From: Collinsella sp.
GTDB taxonomy: Bacteria > Actinomycetota > Coriobacteriia > Coriobacteriales > Coriobacteriaceae
Assembly: GCA_019419525.1 (NCBI GenBank)
Contig: DXZU01000007.1
Coordinates: 49,255-113,254, forward strand
Direction of reading: 5' to 3'
Length of the DNA: 64,000 bases
A model generated the notes under the pieces. The model was given only the letters and a program-made list of their open reading frames with translations. It was not told the origin of the DNA and searched no databases. Below, in pieces: positions 25,798 to 34,235 of this stretch; within the stretch, counting starts at the first letter, position 1; each line of letters starts with the position of its first letter. Position numbers and translations under genes: made by a program.

Positions 25798-28623
25798 ATG
25801 GGAGGAAACGTGGCTGAGAACCTAAGCAACCAGTCTGTACCCGAAGCCGCGGCGCGCGTCGCTGCCGTGGTCAACCGCCTCGTTAACCGAATCGGCTCGA
25901 ATGCCGAGTCCAGGGAGCGTCTCGCCGAGATCGAGATCCCCGAGGAGCTGCGCGACAACTTGGCGCTGTTCCTGCGCCTGGAGCGCCGTGTGCTTAGCGA
26001 GTATGATCCCGAGATCGCGGACCTGTTCGACAAGATCCTGACGGCCGAGATTGTGGCCAATGCCGGAAACCCCGGCGCCCGTGCTGCCGACGAGTCCGTC
26101 GACGAGCAGGGCGTGCCCACCGCCGACGAGCCTACTGCTGTGGCGTTTCGTGAGGTCGTCGATCTGATTGACAGCCTGCCGCTCGATAAGCAGCAGGTCA
26201 TCGTTCGCGCCTTTACGAGCTTCTTCCATCTGGCAAACCTGTCGGAGGAGAACTACCGCGTGGCGCAGCTGCGCGAGCGCGAGGCAGGTGCGTCGACCGA
26301 TACCGAGGTCGATCCCGCCAACGAACTCACCGTCGCCTATCACCAGTTGGTAAACGAGATGGGTGTCGAGGGCGCCAACGAGCTGCTCGACAAGCTCGAG
26401 TTCCACCCTGTCTTTACCGCACATCCCACCGAGGCCCGTCGTAAGGCCGTCGAGGGCAAGATTCGCCGTATCTCCAGCCTGCTGGAGGAGCGTCCGCGCC
26501 TGGGCGGCTCCGACCTGGTGGAGAACGAGCGCCATATGCTGCAGGAGATCGACGCTCTGGTGCGTACGAGCCCCATCGCGCTCAAGAAGCCCACGCCGGT
26601 CGAGGAAGCCGATACCATCATCGACATCTTCGATAACACACTGTTCGATGTGATCCCCGTCATCTATCGTCGCTTTGACGACTGGGTGCTGGGTGATAAG
26701 GCCGGTACCGTGCCGCCGCTGTGCCCGGCGTTCTTCCATCCCGGCAGCTGGATCGGTTCCGACCGCGACGGTAACCCCAACGTCACCGCCAAGGTGAGCC
26801 GTGAGGTCGCCGCCAAGTATTTCACCCATATGGTGCTCAAGCTCGAGGACAAGTGCCGCCGCATCGGCCGCAACCTCACGCTCGAGGCCACCTACAGCAA
26901 GCCGTCTGGCGAGCTCATCAACCTGTGGAACCATCAGGTCGAGATGAGCACCCAGTACACGGCTCGCGCCGAGCTGATTTCCGAGCACGAGCCGCATCGC
27001 GCCGTCATGCTCGTCATGGCCGACCGTCTGAACGCCACCGTGCGCCGTATCACCGATACCATGTACCACAGCGCTGATGAGTTCCTGGAGGACCTGCGCG
27101 TCGTCCAGCGCTCGCTGGCCGCTTGCGGTGCCGTCCGTGCTGCCTACGGCCCGGTCCAGACCATCATCTGGCAGGTCGAGTCCTTCGGCTTCCATATGGT
27201 CGAGATGGAGTTCCGTCAGCACTCCGTGGTGCACGCCCGCGCCCTCAAGGATATCCACGAGAACGGTATCCATGGCGACCTGCAGCCCATGACGCGCGAG
27301 GTTATCGATACCTTCCGCGCTATCGGCTCCATCCAAAAGCGCTACGGCAAGAAGATGGCGCACCGCTACATCATCTCATTCACCAAGAGCGCCCAGCATG
27401 TGGCCGACGTCTTTGAGCTTGCCCACCTGTCCTTTGCACACGAGGAGGATGTCCCCGAGCTCGACGTGATCCCGCTGTTCGAGCAGCTCGAGGACCTCGA
27501 GGGCTGCGTCGACGTGCTCGACCAGATGCTTACGCTGCCCGTGGTGCAAAAGCGCCTTGCCCAGACCAACCGCCGCATGGAGGTCATGCTGGGCTACTCC
27601 GACTCTTCCAAGGATGCCGGTCCTACCACGGCTATGCTCGCGCTGCACTCTGCGCAGGAGCGCATTGCCAAGTGGGCCGAGAAGAACGATATCGACCTGG
27701 TGCTCATGCACGGTCGCGGCGGTGCCGTGGGCCGTGGCGGCGGCCCGGCCAACAAGGCCGTGCTGGCGCAGCCCAAGGGTTCGGTCAACTGCTTCTTTAA
27801 GCTCACCGAGCAGGGTGAGGTCATCTTTGCCCGTTACGGCAACCGCACGCTGGCCCAGCGCCATGTTGAGTCCGTTGCCGCCGCAACGCTTTTGCAGTCG
27901 GCCCCGAGTGTCGAGAAGACCAACACCGAGACCACGCAGAAGTTCTGGGATATGGCCGACAAGCTCAACGCCGCAAGCCACGAGCGCTATCTGGACCTGC
28001 TGAACACCGAGGACTTTACACCGTGGTTCTCGACCGTGACGCCGCTGACCGAGGTCGGTCTGCTGCCGATCGGCTCGCGCCCGGCCAAGCGCGGTCTGGG
28101 TGCCAAGTCGCTCGACGACCTGCGTACCATTCCGTGGATCTTCAGCTGGAGCCAGGCTCGCATTAACCTGGCCGCTTGGTACGGTCTGGGTACCGCCTGT
28201 GAGCAGCTGGGCGATCTGGACCAGCTCAAGGCTGCCTACCAGGAGTGGCCGTTCTTCCGCACGTTCATCGACAACATCGAGATGTCGATCGCTAAGACCG
28301 ACCAGCGCATCGCCAAGATGTATCTGCACCTGGGCGATCGCCAGGATCTGTCCAAGAAGGTCTTCACCGAGATGCAGCTCACGCGTAAGTGGGTCCTTGC
28401 CATCGTCGGTGACGAGTGGCCGCTGCAGCGTCGTCGCGTGCTCGGCTGCGCCGTCCGCGTGCGTAACCCCTACGTCGACGCCCTGTCCATCGCCCAGGTC
28501 CGCGCCCTTCGCGAGGTGCGCATGAACCAGGACGAGATGGCCGAGGAGAAGAAGGCCGAGTACATGAGCCTGATTCTTTCGACTGTGACCGGCGTCTCGG
28601 CAGGATTGCAGAACACGGGGTAA
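25798..28623 (+). CDS. ppc: phosphoenolpyruvate carboxylase
   Basis: Carboxylates PEP to oxaloacetate (anaplerosis). 941 residues, full length. Catalytic motifs: FTAHPTEARRKAV with the essential His, FHPGSWIGSDRDGNPNVT, GYSDSSKDAGPTTAML, and the Gly-rich LMHGRGGAVGRGGGP. The C terminus MSLILSTVTGVSAGLQNTG is characteristic. ATG 25798 has AGGAGG almost touching it; a GTG at 25810 with GGGAGG 5 bases upstream may be the true start. A TATAAT box is at 25760-25765. Confidence 0.96.
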   Translation: MGGNVAENLSNQSVPEAAARVAAVVNRLVNRIGSNAESRERLAEIEIPEELRDNLALFLRLERRVLSEYDPEIADLFDKILTAEIVANAGNPGARAADESVDEQGVPTADEPTAVAFREVVDLIDSLPLDKQQVIVRAFTSFFHLANLSEENYRVAQLREREAGASTDTEVDPANELTVAYHQLVNEMGVEGANELLDKLEFHPVFTAHPTEARRKAVEGKIRRISSLLEERPRLGGSDLVENERHMLQEIDALVRTSPIALKKPTPVEEADTIIDIFDNTLFDVIPVIYRRFDDWVLGDKAGTVPPLCPAFFHPGSWIGSDRDGNPNVTAKVSREVAAKYFTHMVLKLEDKCRRIGRNLTLEATYSKPSGELINLWNHQVEMSTQYTARAELISEHEPHRAVMLVMADRLNATVRRITDTMYHSADEFLEDLRVVQRSLAACGAVRAAYGPVQTIIWQVESFGFHMVEMEFRQHSVVHARALKDIHENGIHGDLQPMTREVIDTFRAIGSIQKRYGKKMAHRYIISFTKSAQHVADVFELAHLSFAHEEDVPELDVIPLFEQLEDLEGCVDVLDQMLTLPVVQKRLAQTNRRMEVMLGYSDSSKDAGPTTAMLALHSAQERIAKWAEKNDIDLVLMHGRGGAVGRGGGPANKAVLAQPKGSVNCFFKLTEQGEVIFARYGNRTLAQRHVESVAAATLLQSAPSVEKTNTETTQKFWDMADKLNAASHERYLDLLNTEDFTPWFSTVTPLTEVGLLPIGSRPAKRGLGAKSLDDLRTIPWIFSWSQARINLAAWYGLGTACEQLGDLDQLKAAYQEWPFFRTFIDNIEMSIAKTDQRIAKMYLHLGDRQDLSKKVFTEMQLTRKWVLAIVGDEWPLQRRRVLGCAVRVRNPYVDALSIAQVRALREVRMNQDEMAEEKKAEYMSLILSTVTGVSAGLQNTG

Positions 28624-28646
28624 TCGATAGCCCTGTGGCTCTCACC

Positions 28647-28773
28647 GGGATCCGACGGGTTTCCCTCTGAATGCGTCCTCGCACTTGAAGCCCCCTTATC
28701 CTGCTCCTTCGGAGCTGCGGATAAGGGGGCTTCGTGCTGCGGAATGCATTCAGAGGGAAACCCATCGGGTCCC
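28647..28773 (+). repeat. nested long inverted repeat after ppc
   Basis: Outer arms 28647-28674 and 28746-28773 (start GGGATCCGACGGGTTTCCCT), then short conserved linkers GTCCTCG and TGCGGAAT, then inner arms about 28681-28707 and 28711-28736 (GAAGCCCCCTTATCC with its complement). The same nested plan, with different arm sequences, is at 31581-31705. Confidence 0.75.
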
Positions 28774-29500
28774 TTCGTCCTCGGTCTTCTGGGATTAAAG
28801 CTGAAGGGAATAAGGCGCGCTTCGCGCATAGCGTGGAGTGCGGCGGGGGCTTCTTGCGTCCTGCGGAGTGTGCCTAAAAGTAAACTGATGGCGGGCCCTG
28901 CGATGTCCGGCTTCGGCGGATGGCCGCTGGGTGAGGGTGGTGCTTGGGGTGACGTGCAAAAAACGGAGTTTTCAGCAGCTAAAGATTGATGCATAGGACC
29001 ATAGGTGACGTTCGCGTTCCCTGTTGATGCTTTTGCACGACAATTGGGCCTTGGCGATGCTCATATATGACTGGTTTCTTACCGCATGCTGCCTAGAAGG
29101 CAAGAGCCATGGAGGCTTCCTAGCTTTCGATAGGCTTTTAGCCCTATAGACTTATCTCGCGATGCTGAATACTCCCAAAAATGCACGCTCCGGATGGGGC
29201 TACCCTGTTACGGTCCGAAACCCGTGCGTCATTCTATGCATTTTATTGACGTATTTATGCAAGATAGCTTACGCGCGCATGCCACAGGATTGATGTTTGC
29301 CTCTGCGCTGTGTAAGCCATCCTGTCCATAGTGCCATTGACAGGCGGCCGCGGTCCCGTTTGGGATCGTGGCCGTTTTGTTGTGGGTCAAATATGAACGT
29401 TGTGTTAATGAGTCGGTGGACGGTGGTGTTTTTCGGTGAGCGGCGTATCCTTCCAACGGTTTGACTAGTGTGTCAGTTGAAAGGAAGAGGGCGCTCGTCA
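28774..29500 (+). other. 727-bp intergenic region before larA
   Basis: No convincing gene. 28812-28870 contains a degenerate right half of the nested repeat (TTGCGTCCTGCGGAGTGTGC). A 13-bp hairpin with TTTT at 29345-29378 looks like a terminator in the larA leader. The rest is A/T-richer and may hold the larA promoter; no known riboswitch could be recognised. Confidence 0.5.
29345..29378 (+). terminator. terminator-like hairpin upstream of larA
   Basis: CGGCCGCGGTCCC-gttt-GGGATCGTGGCCG with two G-T pairs, then TTTTGTTGT. It ends about 120 bases before larA, so it could be an attenuator. Confidence 0.6.
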
Positions 29501-30778
29501 ATGTTTGAATGTGAACTGCCGTTTGACCACAAGACGTTGCATCTGGAGCTCGAGGACAAGAACTTCGCGGGTGTGATGGAAGGTCATCAAAACGAGTTTA
29601 AGACTACGAAATCGCAGGAAGAGCTGGTAGAGGAGTCGCTTGCCAACCCTTATGGGTCGCCTTCGCTCGAGGAGCTTTGTGCTGGCAAAAAGGACATCGT
29701 CATCATTAGTTCCGACCACACGCGTCCCGTTCCCTCGCGTGTGACGATGCCTATTCTGCTGCATCACATTCATGCCGCTGCGCCCGAGGCCCGTGTGCGT
29801 ATTTTGGTTGCTACGGGTATGCACCGTCCGTCGACGCACGAGGAGCTCGTCAACAAATATGGCGAGGAGATCGTTGCCAACGAGGAAATCGTTATGCACG
29901 TCGCGACTGACGACAGCATGATGAAAAAGATCGGCACCCTGCCTTCTGGTGGCGAGTGCATTATCAACAAGATTGCTGCCGATTGCGATCTGCTGCTTGC
30001 CGAGGGCTTTATTGAGCCGCACTTCTTTGCCGGTTTCTCTGGTAGCCGCAAGTCCGTCCTGCCTGGCATCGCCAGCTACAAGACCATCATGTACAACCAC
30101 AACGGTCAGTTTGTGAATGATTCCCACTCGCGTGCCGGCAACCTGTGCCATAACCACGTGAGCGAGGACATGTTTGCCGCCGCCGAGATGGCCCACCTCG
30201 CCTTTGTGCTTAACGTGGTGCTCAACGGCAAGCACGAGGTCATCGGCTCCTTTGCCGGCGACATCCACAAGGCGCACGAGGCCGGCTGCGAGTTCGTGAA
30301 GAGCCTTGCCGGCGTTGAGCCCGTCGAGTGCGAGATTGCCATCACCACCAACGGTGGCTACCCCCTCGATCAGAACATCTATCAGGCCGTGAAGGGCATG
30401 TGCGCTGCCGAGGCCACGCTTCCCGAGGGCGGCGTGATCATCGACGTCGCCGGTTGTGCCGACGGTCACGGCGGCGAGGGCTTCTATCACAACATCGCCG
30501 ACAACGATCCGGCAGAGTTTGAGCGCGCCTGCATCGATCGTCCCAAGGACGAGACCCTGCCCGACCAGTGGACGAGCCAGATCTTTGCCCGCATCCTGGC
30601 GCATCACCCTGTGATTATGGTCACCGACCTGTGCGATCACCAGATGCTCAAGGATATGCACATGACGCCGGTCAACACTATCGAGGAGGCGCTCAAGCTC
30701 GCCTTTGAGATGAAGGGTGCCGATGCCAAGGTTGCCGTTATTCCCGATGGCTTGGGCGTTGTCGTTGCGCAGCACTAG
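29501..30778 (+). CDS. larA: nickel-dependent lactate racemase LarA
   Basis: Interconverts D- and L-lactate using a nickel pincer cofactor. 425 residues, the usual length. The family signatures SSDHTRPVPSR, ATGMHRPSTHEE (active-site His), GFIEPHFFAGFSGSRKS (His and the Lys that binds the cofactor) and HNGQFVNDSHSRAGN are intact. ATG 29501 is preferred, with GGAAGAGG upstream; the frame is open to 29468. A LarD-like channel gene follows 49 bases downstream, and larB/larC lie convergently beyond it. Related 2-hydroxyacid racemases cannot be excluded. Confidence 0.93.
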   Translation: MFECELPFDHKTLHLELEDKNFAGVMEGHQNEFKTTKSQEELVEESLANPYGSPSLEELCAGKKDIVIISSDHTRPVPSRVTMPILLHHIHAAAPEARVRILVATGMHRPSTHEELVNKYGEEIVANEEIVMHVATDDSMMKKIGTLPSGGECIINKIAADCDLLLAEGFIEPHFFAGFSGSRKSVLPGIASYKTIMYNHNGQFVNDSHSRAGNLCHNHVSEDMFAAAEMAHLAFVLNVVLNGKHEVIGSFAGDIHKAHEAGCEFVKSLAGVEPVECEIAITTNGGYPLDQNIYQAVKGMCAAEATLPEGGVIIDVAGCADGHGGEGFYHNIADNDPAEFERACIDRPKDETLPDQWTSQIFARILAHHPVIMVTDLCDHQMLKDMHMTPVNTIEEALKLAFEMKGADAKVAVIPDGLGVVVAQH

Positions 30779-30827
30779 CGCGTGGCTTAAACGAATCGTT
30801 TATAACCGACAAGAAAGATAAGGTTTT

Positions 30828-31559
30828 ATGCTTACCAAACTCCTCTGCGAATTCGGCGCGACGGCCCTCATGATCGTCTTTGGCGTGGGCGTGCACTGCG
30901 ATACCGTGCTCAAGGGCACCAAGTATCAGGGCTCCGGCCACATGTTTGCCATCACCACCTGGTCTTTTGGCATCTCGGTCTGCCTGTTTGTCTTTGGCGG
31001 CGCCGTGTGCATGAACCCCGCCATGGTGCTTGCCCAGTGCATCGTCGGCCTGGTGCCGTGGGGCAACTGCATTCCCTTCATGCTCGCCGATATGCTCGGC
31101 GGCTTTGTGGGTGCCGTGATCGCTTGGTTTATGTATGCCGATGAGTTCAAGGCTTCCGAGGGCGTCGTCGACCCCATTGCCCAGCGCAACATCTTCTCGA
31201 CCAACCCCACCACCGAGGGTACGAACTATGCCCGCAACTTCTTCTGCGAGGCTATCTGCACCTTTGTGTTCATCAGTGCCATCCTTGCTGCCGCTAGCCG
31301 CGCCGGCGAGAACGTTCTGATGCTCGCCATCTGCGTCGGTCTGATTGTTTGGGCTGTTGGCATGGGCATGGGCGGCATCACTGGCTTCGCCATGAACCAG
31401 GCACGTGACCTTGGTCCTCGCATGGCCTATCAGGTGCTGCCGATTAAGAACAAGGCTGACAACAACTGGAAGTACGGCCTGCTTGTTCCTGGCATCGCGC
31501 CGTTTGTCGGTGCTATTGTGGCCGCGCTGTTTGTGCATGGCTTCTTGGGCATGTTCTAG
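30828..31559 (+). CDS. MIP-family channel, LarD-like (lactate/glycerol facilitator)
   Basis: A 243-residue aquaglyceroporin-type channel with six membrane segments. The first half-helix motif is a normal NPA (VCMNPAMVLAQC), but the second reads NQARDLGPR instead of NPARD. Its position right after larA matches LarD, which carries lactic acid across the membrane in Lactiplantibacillus. Transport of D/L-lactate is therefore inferred from context. Confidence 0.88.
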   Translation: MLTKLLCEFGATALMIVFGVGVHCDTVLKGTKYQGSGHMFAITTWSFGISVCLFVFGGAVCMNPAMVLAQCIVGLVPWGNCIPFMLADMLGGFVGAVIAWFMYADEFKASEGVVDPIAQRNIFSTNPTTEGTNYARNFFCEAICTFVFISAILAAASRAGENVLMLAICVGLIVWAVGMGMGGITGFAMNQARDLGPRMAYQVLPIKNKADNNWKYGLLVPGIAPFVGAIVAALFVHGFLGMF

Positions 31560-31580
31560 TCGAAGGCTACATAGTTGTCC

Positions 31581-31705
31581 GCTGGCCGCATGGGGTAACT
31601 TCCCAGCGCGTCCTCGGACATGCAAAAAGGCTCGCTGCGCACTTCGTGCGGCGAGCCTTTTTGCGTCCTGCGGAATGCGCTGGGAAGTTACCCCATGCGG
31701 CCAGC
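31581..31705 (+). repeat. nested long inverted repeat after the LarD-like gene
   Basis: Outer arms of 29 bp pair perfectly (31581-31609 with 31677-31705; start GCTGGCCGCATGGGGTAACT). Linkers GTCCTCGGACA and TCCTGCGGAAT flank an inner stem 31621-31635 with 31651-31665 (TGCAAAAAGGCTCGC). It lies between convergent genes. The remaining gap to 31859 shows nothing else. Confidence 0.8.
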
Positions 31706-31859
31706 TGCGGGATCTTTGCTGCGCTCGAGCAAGCAACCCAACATATATCTGAATTTGGATGGGAGGGGCTTGTTGCTGATAGGGGCGTTGAGCTGTTGTT
31801 GACACTTTGGGATGCGTGGCGCCCTGGGTTGGGGTGATGCTTTGGGATGGGCTTCTTAC

Positions 31860-32399
31860 TTAGCCGAAGAGGGGTTTTATGGCTGATAGGTAGTCTTTGG
31901 CTACGTCCTCTTTTGGGGCTTGGAAGTTGTGCCAGGCCCACCATTGGACGGTGGCTACGAAGCTTGAGGCTATGTGGTGTAGTAGGAAGCTTCGGTCCAT
32001 GGTAGCGGCGGGGCCGTTTGGGTCGGTAGGGACGGTTTCGGCTGCTCGTGACATGATGGTCTTGCGTAAGCAGTCGGCGAAGACGCGTGAGCCGGCACCG
32101 GCTACGAGGGCTCGAACGCCCTGACGGCGTTCCCAGAGGTTGTTGAGGATATGCTCGACCTGCACGAGTGGGTCGTCGAGCGGTGTGCCATCGTCGTCGA
32201 GAGCGTGGGTGCAGATGTCGCTCACGAGCTCGGACAGTAGGTCGTCTTTGCTCTTAAAGAGACCGTAGAATGTCGCGCGGCCTACGTGAGCGCGCGCGAT
32301 GATGTCGCCGACGGTGATCTTGCTGTAGTCCTCCTCGCGCAGGAGCTCGGAGAATGCTGCGACGATGGCGGCGCGGCTTTTTTTCTTGCGGGCATCCAT
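31860..32399 (-). CDS. TetR-family transcriptional regulator
   Basis: 179 residues. The N-terminal helix-turn-helix (ITVGDIIARAHVGRATFYGLFKSKDDLL) is typical of TetR; the C-terminal ligand domain is not assignable. ATG 32399 overlaps the region just after the larC stop (32402), so it is the last gene of a larB-larC-tetR operon and probably controls the lactate locus or itself. The inverted repeat at 34163-34196 is a candidate operator. Confidence 0.88.
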   Translation of the reverse strand: MDARKKKSRAAIVAAFSELLREEDYSKITVGDIIARAHVGRATFYGLFKSKDDLLSELVSDICTHALDDDGTPLDDPLVQVEHILNNLWERRQGVRALVAGAGSRVFADCLRKTIMSRAAETVPTDPNGPAATMDRSFLLHHIASSFVATVQWWAWHNFQAPKEDVAKDYLSAIKPLFG

Positions 32400-32401
32400 C
32401 G

Positions 32402-33325
32402 CTATGCGTCCGCGTGAACGAGCAGACAGCGGAGCGTGCCGGAGCAACCCTCGTAGGGGCGTTTGCCGGCGCCGTAGCCGACGGCCTCGATGCGGTAGCG
32501 GGCTGGCAGGTGCCCGGACGTGCGCAGTGCGGCGACGATGGCGGCGCCCGTGGGCGTCACGAGCTCGCCGGCAACCGGTGCAGGCGTGAGGGCGATATTG
32601 CCTGCTTGGCATAGGTTGACGACGGCGGGCACCGGGATGGGCATAAGGCCGTGGGCGCAGTGGATGGTGCCGTGACCCTCGGAGAGCGACTCAACCACGA
32701 TGTCCTCAATACCCAGGTCATCGAGGCAGATGGCGACGGAGCAGACGTCGACGATGGAGTCGACGGCGCCCACCTCGTGGAACATGACGGTCTCGGGCGT
32801 TTTGCCGTGGGCCTTGGCCTCGGCGGCGGCGAGCGCGGTAAAGATGGCGAGCGCGCGATGCTTGGCGCCATCGCTTAGCTGCGAGCCATCTATGATGGCG
32901 GTGACGTCCGCCAAAGAACGGTGGTGATGGTGGTGGGCGTGATGGTGACCCTCGTGGCCATGACCGTGCTCCCCATGGTCGTGCTCGTGCTCGTGCTCGT
33001 GGCAGTGATCATGTTCGACATGGTCATGATGATGGCGCTCGTGCTCATGGGCGTGCTCGGCAGGCACTTCGTTGCCGTAGAGCCAGGCCATATCGTGGTC
33101 GTGGTTCTCGAGGCCCTCTGCAAGCTGGACGTCGAAATCGCAGGCGTCGATGCCGTGCTTGTTTACGCGCGCGACGGCGATCGAAAAGCCGTCGACCGGC
33201 AGCGTGGCGAGCTGTTCGCGCAGGTGCTCCTCGCTGGCGCCCAGGTCGAGCAGGGCCGCGACGGTCATATCGCCGCTGATGCCCGAAGTGCCGTCGATGA
33301 TAAGCGTGTGCTGATGGTTGGACAT
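32402..33325 (-). CDS. larC: LarC N-terminal part (nickel insertion protein for the racemase cofactor)
   Basis: A 307-residue match to LarC1, which inserts nickel into the pincer precursor. IDGTSGISGDMTVAALLDLG starts the domain, a very His-rich stretch (about 80-135, many HxH) could bind nickel, and MFHEVGAVDSIVDV and GELVTPTGAAIV are family signatures. The protein ends right after YGAGKRPYEGCSGTLRCLL, where LarC2 normally continues; no LarC2 sequence follows in any frame before tetR. In Lactiplantibacillus the second half is made by a frameshift. Confidence 0.88.
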   Translation of the reverse strand: MSNHQHTLIIDGTSGISGDMTVAALLDLGASEEHLREQLATLPVDGFSIAVARVNKHGIDACDFDVQLAEGLENHDHDMAWLYGNEVPAEHAHEHERHHHDHVEHDHCHEHEHEHDHGEHGHGHEGHHHAHHHHHRSLADVTAIIDGSQLSDGAKHRALAIFTALAAAEAKAHGKTPETVMFHEVGAVDSIVDVCSVAICLDDLGIEDIVVESLSEGHGTIHCAHGLMPIPVPAVVNLCQAGNIALTPAPVAGELVTPTGAAIVAALRTSGHLPARYRIEAVGYGAGKRPYEGCSGTLRCLLVHADA

Positions 33326-33335
33326 GGAATGCTCC

Positions 33336-34118
33336 TTAACGGGCGCAGGATGTGCCGGCGCTCAGATGATTGATAAGACTTGCCTGGTAGGCGGCACCAA
33401 AGCCGTTGTCGATATTGACGACCGAAACGCCGCTGGCGCAGGAGTTGAGCATGGCGAGCAGCGCGGCTACGCCTCCAAAATTTGCGCCGTAGCCCACGCT
33501 GGTGGGAACGGCGATGACCGGGCAGCTCACCAGACCGCCGATAACGCTCGCCAGGGCGCCCTCCATGCCGGCGATGGCGATGACCACCTGCGCCTGAGCA
33601 AGTTCCTCGGCATGCGCGAGCAAGCGGTGCAGGCCGGCGACACCTACGTCGTAGAGGCGGTCGACCTCGTTGCCATAGAATTCGGCCGTCAACGCGGCTT
33701 CTTCGGCGACGGGTAAGTCGCTCGTGCCGGCGCAGGCGACAACGATGCGTCCGTTGCCGGTGGGGGAGGGCTTGCCGCCCACGAGGGCGAGCTGTGCGTC
33801 CGGGATATATCCCAGGTCGATGCCGTTGTCGAGGAGCTCCGAGGTACGGGTTGCCTTCTCGGCGTCCAAGCGCGTGACCAGGATGCGCTCCTGGCCGGCA
33901 TCGCGCAGCGCTTCGATAATGGCGGCAATCTGCTCGGCGGTTTTACCGGCGCCGTAGACAACCTCGCCGGCTCCCTGGCGCACCCCGCGCGAAAGATCGA
34001 GCTGCGCAAAGCCCAAATCGGCGGTCGGAACCGTCTGGATGCGCGTGAGGGCGTCGGCAGGGGTGACTGCCCCGCCGGCAACATCGCTCAGCAATTGCTC
34101 AAGATCTCGCTTATCCAT
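33336..34118 (-). CDS. larB: LarB, pyridinium-3,5-biscarboxylate mononucleotide synthase
   Basis: Carboxylates and hydrolyses nicotinic acid adenine dinucleotide, the first step in building the nickel pincer. 260 residues with a PurE-like C-terminal domain: VYGAGKTAEQI, CAGTSDLPVAEEA, GVAGLHRLL, AGMEGALASVIGGL, VPTSVGYGANFGGV. ATG 34118 has GAAGGGAA upstream. It is followed 10 bases later by larC. larE, the sulfurtransferase of the pathway, is not in this window. Confidence 0.94.
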   Translation of the reverse strand: MDKRDLEQLLSDVAGGAVTPADALTRIQTVPTADLGFAQLDLSRGVRQGAGEVVYGAGKTAEQIAAIIEALRDAGQERILVTRLDAEKATRTSELLDNGIDLGYIPDAQLALVGGKPSPTGNGRIVVACAGTSDLPVAEEAALTAEFYGNEVDRLYDVGVAGLHRLLAHAEELAQAQVVIAIAGMEGALASVIGGLVSCPVIAVPTSVGYGANFGGVAALLAMLNSCASGVSVVNIDNGFGAAYQASLINHLSAGTSCAR

Positions 34119-34162
34119 ATATGTTCCCTTCGACGGCGCAAAGTCTAGCACTCAAAGGGTAT

Positions 34163-34196
34163 GTTTCCGAACATTAGAACAAAATTGTTCGGAAAC
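34163..34196 (-). promoter_or_regulatory. inverted repeat, candidate operator of larB-larC-tetR
   Basis: GTTTCCGAACA (34163-34173) and its exact complement TGTTCGGAAAC (34186-34196) are separated by 12 bp, with an inner GAAC/GTTC pair. On the minus strand TTCGGA and, 18 bases further, TAGACT could serve as a promoter overlapping it. A TetR gene ends this operon, which makes autoregulation plausible. Confidence 0.6.
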
Positions 34197-34235
34197 TAGA
34201 CATAGAGGATTTGATGCTGTTGTTCGATGGATCGA

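Noticed and set aside
25822..27363. 513-codon open frame antisense to ppc
   Set aside because: Long antisense frames are expected in high-GC genes; no ribosome site, no recognisable domain, and ppc is certain. The same applies to long antisense frames over htpG, the YhgE/Pip genes, aspS, feo, kdpB, the OYE gene and hisS.
32921..33373. Val/Met-rich plus-strand frame resembling a membrane protein
   Set aside because: It is the reverse of the His-codon-rich part of larC, which produces hydrophobic codons by chance.
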